This document shows positions 61,905-64,000 of a stretch of DNA of 64,000 nucleotides, one piece after another (within the stretch, counting starts at the first letter, position 1; each line of letters starts with the position of its first letter). Below the pieces are notes generated by a model that was not told the origin of the DNA, searched no databases, and worked only from the letters and a program-made list of their open reading frames with translations. Position numbers and translations under genes: made by a program. The stretch comes from Caballeronia sp. dw_276 (GTDB taxonomy: Bacteria > Pseudomonadota > Gammaproteobacteria > Burkholderiales > Burkholderiaceae), in assembly GCF_018449635.1 (NCBI RefSeq), contig NZ_JAAVUV010000001.1:1-64000 (forward strand). Reading direction: 5' to 3'.

Positions 61905-62021
61905 GGGGATTTTTGCACAGCGCGGTTGTGGAATTGCCCATTCTATTGCAAAAAGCATGCTGCTATCTTTGGTTCAAGGACGCTTCAAACGCCTCTCGAA
62001 CATCACAACAAAGGAGACAGC
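61905..62021. promoter_or_regulatory. Divergent control region of LysR and oxidoreductase gene
   Basis: 117 bp between divergent starts; it includes the AT-rich TTGCCCATTCTATTGCAAAAAG, a plausible LysR or -35 zone, and AAAGGAGA just before ATG 62022. Confidence 0.45.
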
Positions 62022-63401
62022 ATGTCGCTTATCGCGAAACTCGAAGCACGCGCTCAGGCGGGCCGACCGGTTCGTGTCGGACTGATCGGCGCAGGCAAAT
62101 TCGGCTCGATGTACCTCTCGCAGGCGCCGCGCACGCCGGGCATTCATCTGGTTGGTATCGCGGATATTTCGCCTGAACGCGCGCGCAACGCGATGCATCG
62201 CGTAGGTTGGGAAGAAGCGCGCTATTCCGCTGCTTCGTGGTCCGAAGCATTGCGTAGCGGCTCGACGTTCATCACCGATGACGCCGACGCCATGATCGCA
62301 AGCGATCACGTGGACATCGTGATCGATGCAACCGGCAGCCCCGCCGCCGGCATTCATCACGCGTTGCTGTGCTGCAAATACAAAAAGCACATTGTGATGG
62401 TCAACGTCGAAGCCGACGTCCTCGCCGGCCCGCTGCTGGCACGACGCGCGGCCGAAGCCGGCATCATCTATTCGATGGCATCCGGCGATCAGCCCGCGTT
62501 GATCGCGGAACTCGTGGACTGGGCACGCACGATCGGATTCGAAGTGATCTGCGCCGGCAAAGGCACGAAGTATCTGCCGGCCTATCATCAGTCCACGCCG
62601 GACACCGTGTGGGGATATTACGGCTTCACCGAGGAACAGGTCGGGTCCGGCGACTTCAACGCGCAGATGTTCAACTCGTTTCTGGATGGCACGAAGTCGG
62701 CGCTGGAGATGGCGGCGGTATCGAATGCATGCGACTTGCGTCCGCCTTCCGATGGCCTCGCGTTCCCGGCATGCGGCGTCGATGACCTTCCGAATCTGTT
62801 GAAGCCCGCATCCGAAGGCGGGATTCTTCCGCATCGAGGCAGCGTGGAAGTGGTGTCGTCGCTGGAACGCGATGGCCGGCCCGTCTTCCGCGACCTGCGA
62901 TGGGGCGTGTATGCGGTCTTCGAAGCGCCATCGGATTACGTGCGCGACTGCTTTGCGCAATATGGCCTCAAGACCGATAGCAGTGGACGCTTCGCGGCCA
63001 TGTACAAGCCTTATCACTTGATTGGACTGGAGCTGGGCGTATCGATAGCGAGCATTGCCGTGCGCGGTGAAGCAACGGGCGCGACGACCGGCTTTCACGG
63101 CGATGTCGCGGCCACCGCGAAGCGCGACTTACGCGCGGGCGAACGGCTCGATGGCGAAGGCGGCCACACCGTCTACGGCAAGCTGATGCCCGCAACGGAT
63201 TCGCTGATGCAAGGTGCATTGCCCATCGGCCTGGCGCACAACATGGTGCTGCAACGGCCCGTTGCCGCGGGTCAGCCCGTTCGCTGGACCGATGTCGCTT
63301 TCGACGCCAACAAGGAAGCCGTGAAAGTGCGCCTGGAGATGGAAGCGATGTTCAGGAAGGAACTCGGCGTGGAGGTGGCAGCGGCCAAGCTTGCATCGTA
63401 A
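62022..63401 (+). CDS. NAD(P)-binding oxidoreductase with C-terminal SAF-like domain
   Basis: Protein of 459 residues. An N-terminal Rossmann domain (PVRVGLIGAGKFGSMYLSQAPR, VGIADISPERARN, VDIVIDATGSPAAGIHHAL) of the homoserine dehydrogenase/Gfo-Idh type leads to a middle domain with GKGTKYLPAYHQSTPDTVWG and a C-terminal SAF-like part (AKRDLRAGERLDGEGGHTVYGKL, RPVAAGQPVRWTDVAFD). ATG 62022 follows AAGGAGA. Relatives of this layout act on sugar acids. It lies directly before an anion-type MFS transporter and is divergent from a LysR gene, fitting a catabolic role. Substrate unknown. Confidence 0.8.
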   Translation: MSLIAKLEARAQAGRPVRVGLIGAGKFGSMYLSQAPRTPGIHLVGIADISPERARNAMHRVGWEEARYSAASWSEALRSGSTFITDDADAMIASDHVDIVIDATGSPAAGIHHALLCCKYKKHIVMVNVEADVLAGPLLARRAAEAGIIYSMASGDQPALIAELVDWARTIGFEVICAGKGTKYLPAYHQSTPDTVWGYYGFTEEQVGSGDFNAQMFNSFLDGTKSALEMAAVSNACDLRPPSDGLAFPACGVDDLPNLLKPASEGGILPHRGSVEVVSSLERDGRPVFRDLRWGVYAVFEAPSDYVRDCFAQYGLKTDSSGRFAAMYKPYHLIGLELGVSIASIAVRGEATGATTGFHGDVAATAKRDLRAGERLDGEGGHTVYGKLMPATDSLMQGALPIGLAHNMVLQRPVAAGQPVRWTDVAFDANKEAVKVRLEMEAMFRKELGVEVAAAKLAS

Positions 63402-63477
63402 GCACCCCTGATTTGCGCGGGCGATGTCCCGCGCACTTCGCTCTCTATAACGCCCGCCAAAGGGCGACGGAGGAGAC

Positions 63478-64000
63478 ATGAGCCATATCAGCGACACCAT
63501 CCTGGTCACGCCATCGGCGCGCACCGACGTCTACCGCAAGATCAGCTGGCGCATCATGCCGTTCATTGTGCTGTGCTATCTGTGCGGGTATCTCGATCGC
63601 GTGAACGTGGGTTTTGCGAAGCTGCAGATGCTCAGCGCGCTGAATATGAGCGATGCAGTGTACGGCCTTGGCGCGGGCATTTTCTTTATCGGCTATTTCA
63701 TCTTCGAAGTCCCGAGCAACCTGATCCTGCACAGGGTTGGCGCGCGGCTATGGATCGCGCGAATCATGATCACGTGGGCGATCATTTCGGCCGCAACGTT
63801 GCTGGTCAAGACGCCGATGCAGTTCTACACCGCGCGGTTTTTCCTGGGCGTGGCGGAAGCCGGGTTCTCGCCGGGCATCATGCTGTACCTGACGTACTGG
63901 TTCCCCGCGCGAAAACGCGGCTTTGCGCTCGGCGTGTATTACATCGCGATCCCGCTATCGGGCGTAGTGGGTGGTCCGTTGTCGGGATGGGTTCTGACGC
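63478..64000 (+). CDS. MFS transporter, anion:cation symporter family (partial, window end)
   Basis: Start of a 12-helix transporter cut at the window edge. The 174 residues present contain VLCYLCGYLDRVNVGFAKLQM, FFIGYFIFEVPSNLI and the helix 4-5 motif FLGVAEAGFSPGIMLYLTYWFPARKRG, typical of the phthalate/tartrate/glucarate symporter family. ATG 63478 follows GGAGGAGAC. It probably imports the sugar acid or aromatic acid used by the upstream oxidoreductase. Confidence 0.9.
   Translation, partial: MSHISDTILVTPSARTDVYRKISWRIMPFIVLCYLCGYLDRVNVGFAKLQMLSALNMSDAVYGLGAGIFFIGYFIFEVPSNLILHRVGARLWIARIMITWAIISAATLLVKTPMQFYTARFFLGVAEAGFSPGIMLYLTYWFPARKRGFALGVYYIAIPLSGVVGGPLSGWVLT

Noticed and set aside
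1-64000. Mobile element, prophage or genomic island boundaries
   Set aside because: No transposase, integrase, tRNA-linked repeat or IS-like terminal inverted repeat was recognised.

Overview
The window looks like a chromosomal segment of a GC-rich betaproteobacterium, most likely a Burkholderiaceae member of the Paraburkholderia/Caballeronia type. The reasons are the combination of H4MPT-linked formaldehyde oxidation genes, a PQQ operon, bacteriohopanoid genes (hpnA, hpnB, hpnH, hpnM and hpnN types), many LysR and two-component genes, and high third-position GC. No rRNA, tRNA, CRISPR array, phage or insertion sequence was found. Start codons were chosen from ribosome binding sites, stop/start overlaps and family N-termini, and often lie inside the longest open frame.

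Region 1 (about 0.2-15.7 kb) is a C1/quinoprotein block. fhcB-fhcA-fhcD-fhcC encode the formyltransferase/hydrolase complex that releases formate from formyl-H4MPT. A cytochrome b561 follows, then pqqB-pqqC-pqqD-pqqE with a NarL-type response regulator coupled to pqqE. Its presumed histidine kinase is convergent, and the two 3' ends overlap by 85 bp. A TonB-dependent receptor, a PQQ-associated beta-propeller, a small exported DUF3280-like protein and the Mn2+ exporter MntP with a yybP-ykoY riboswitch complete the block. No pqqA and no quinoprotein dehydrogenase are visible.

Region 2 (about 15.9-35.8 kb) is dominated by signalling: a diguanylate cyclase, three hybrid histidine kinases, two divergent OmpR-type regulators (one with its kinase), and a four-gene operon of giant hybrid kinase, CheR, stand-alone CheB and receiver-kinase. 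Between them lie a lytic transglycosylase, two small low-complexity exported proteins, EgtD (ergothioneine-type histidine methyltransferase), another methyltransferase and an acylphosphatase.

Region 3 (about 35.9-54.2 kb) holds hopanoid genes: hpnA, hpnB, ispH-hpnH, an HpnM/MlaC-like protein, hpnN and mlaA. Inserted between hpnM and hpnN are a TetR-controlled SDR/acyl-CoA synthetase pair with two matching palindromic operators, and an iron-uptake pair (siderophore receptor, PiuC) with a Fur-box-like site.

Region 4 (about 54.2-64 kb) is accessory catabolism. A LysR gene is divergent from an apparent operon of dehalogenase-like hydrolase, leuC and leuD paralogs and dctA. Small hypothetical genes follow, then a second LysR divergent from an NAD(P)-binding/SAF oxidoreductase and an MFS transporter cut by the window end.
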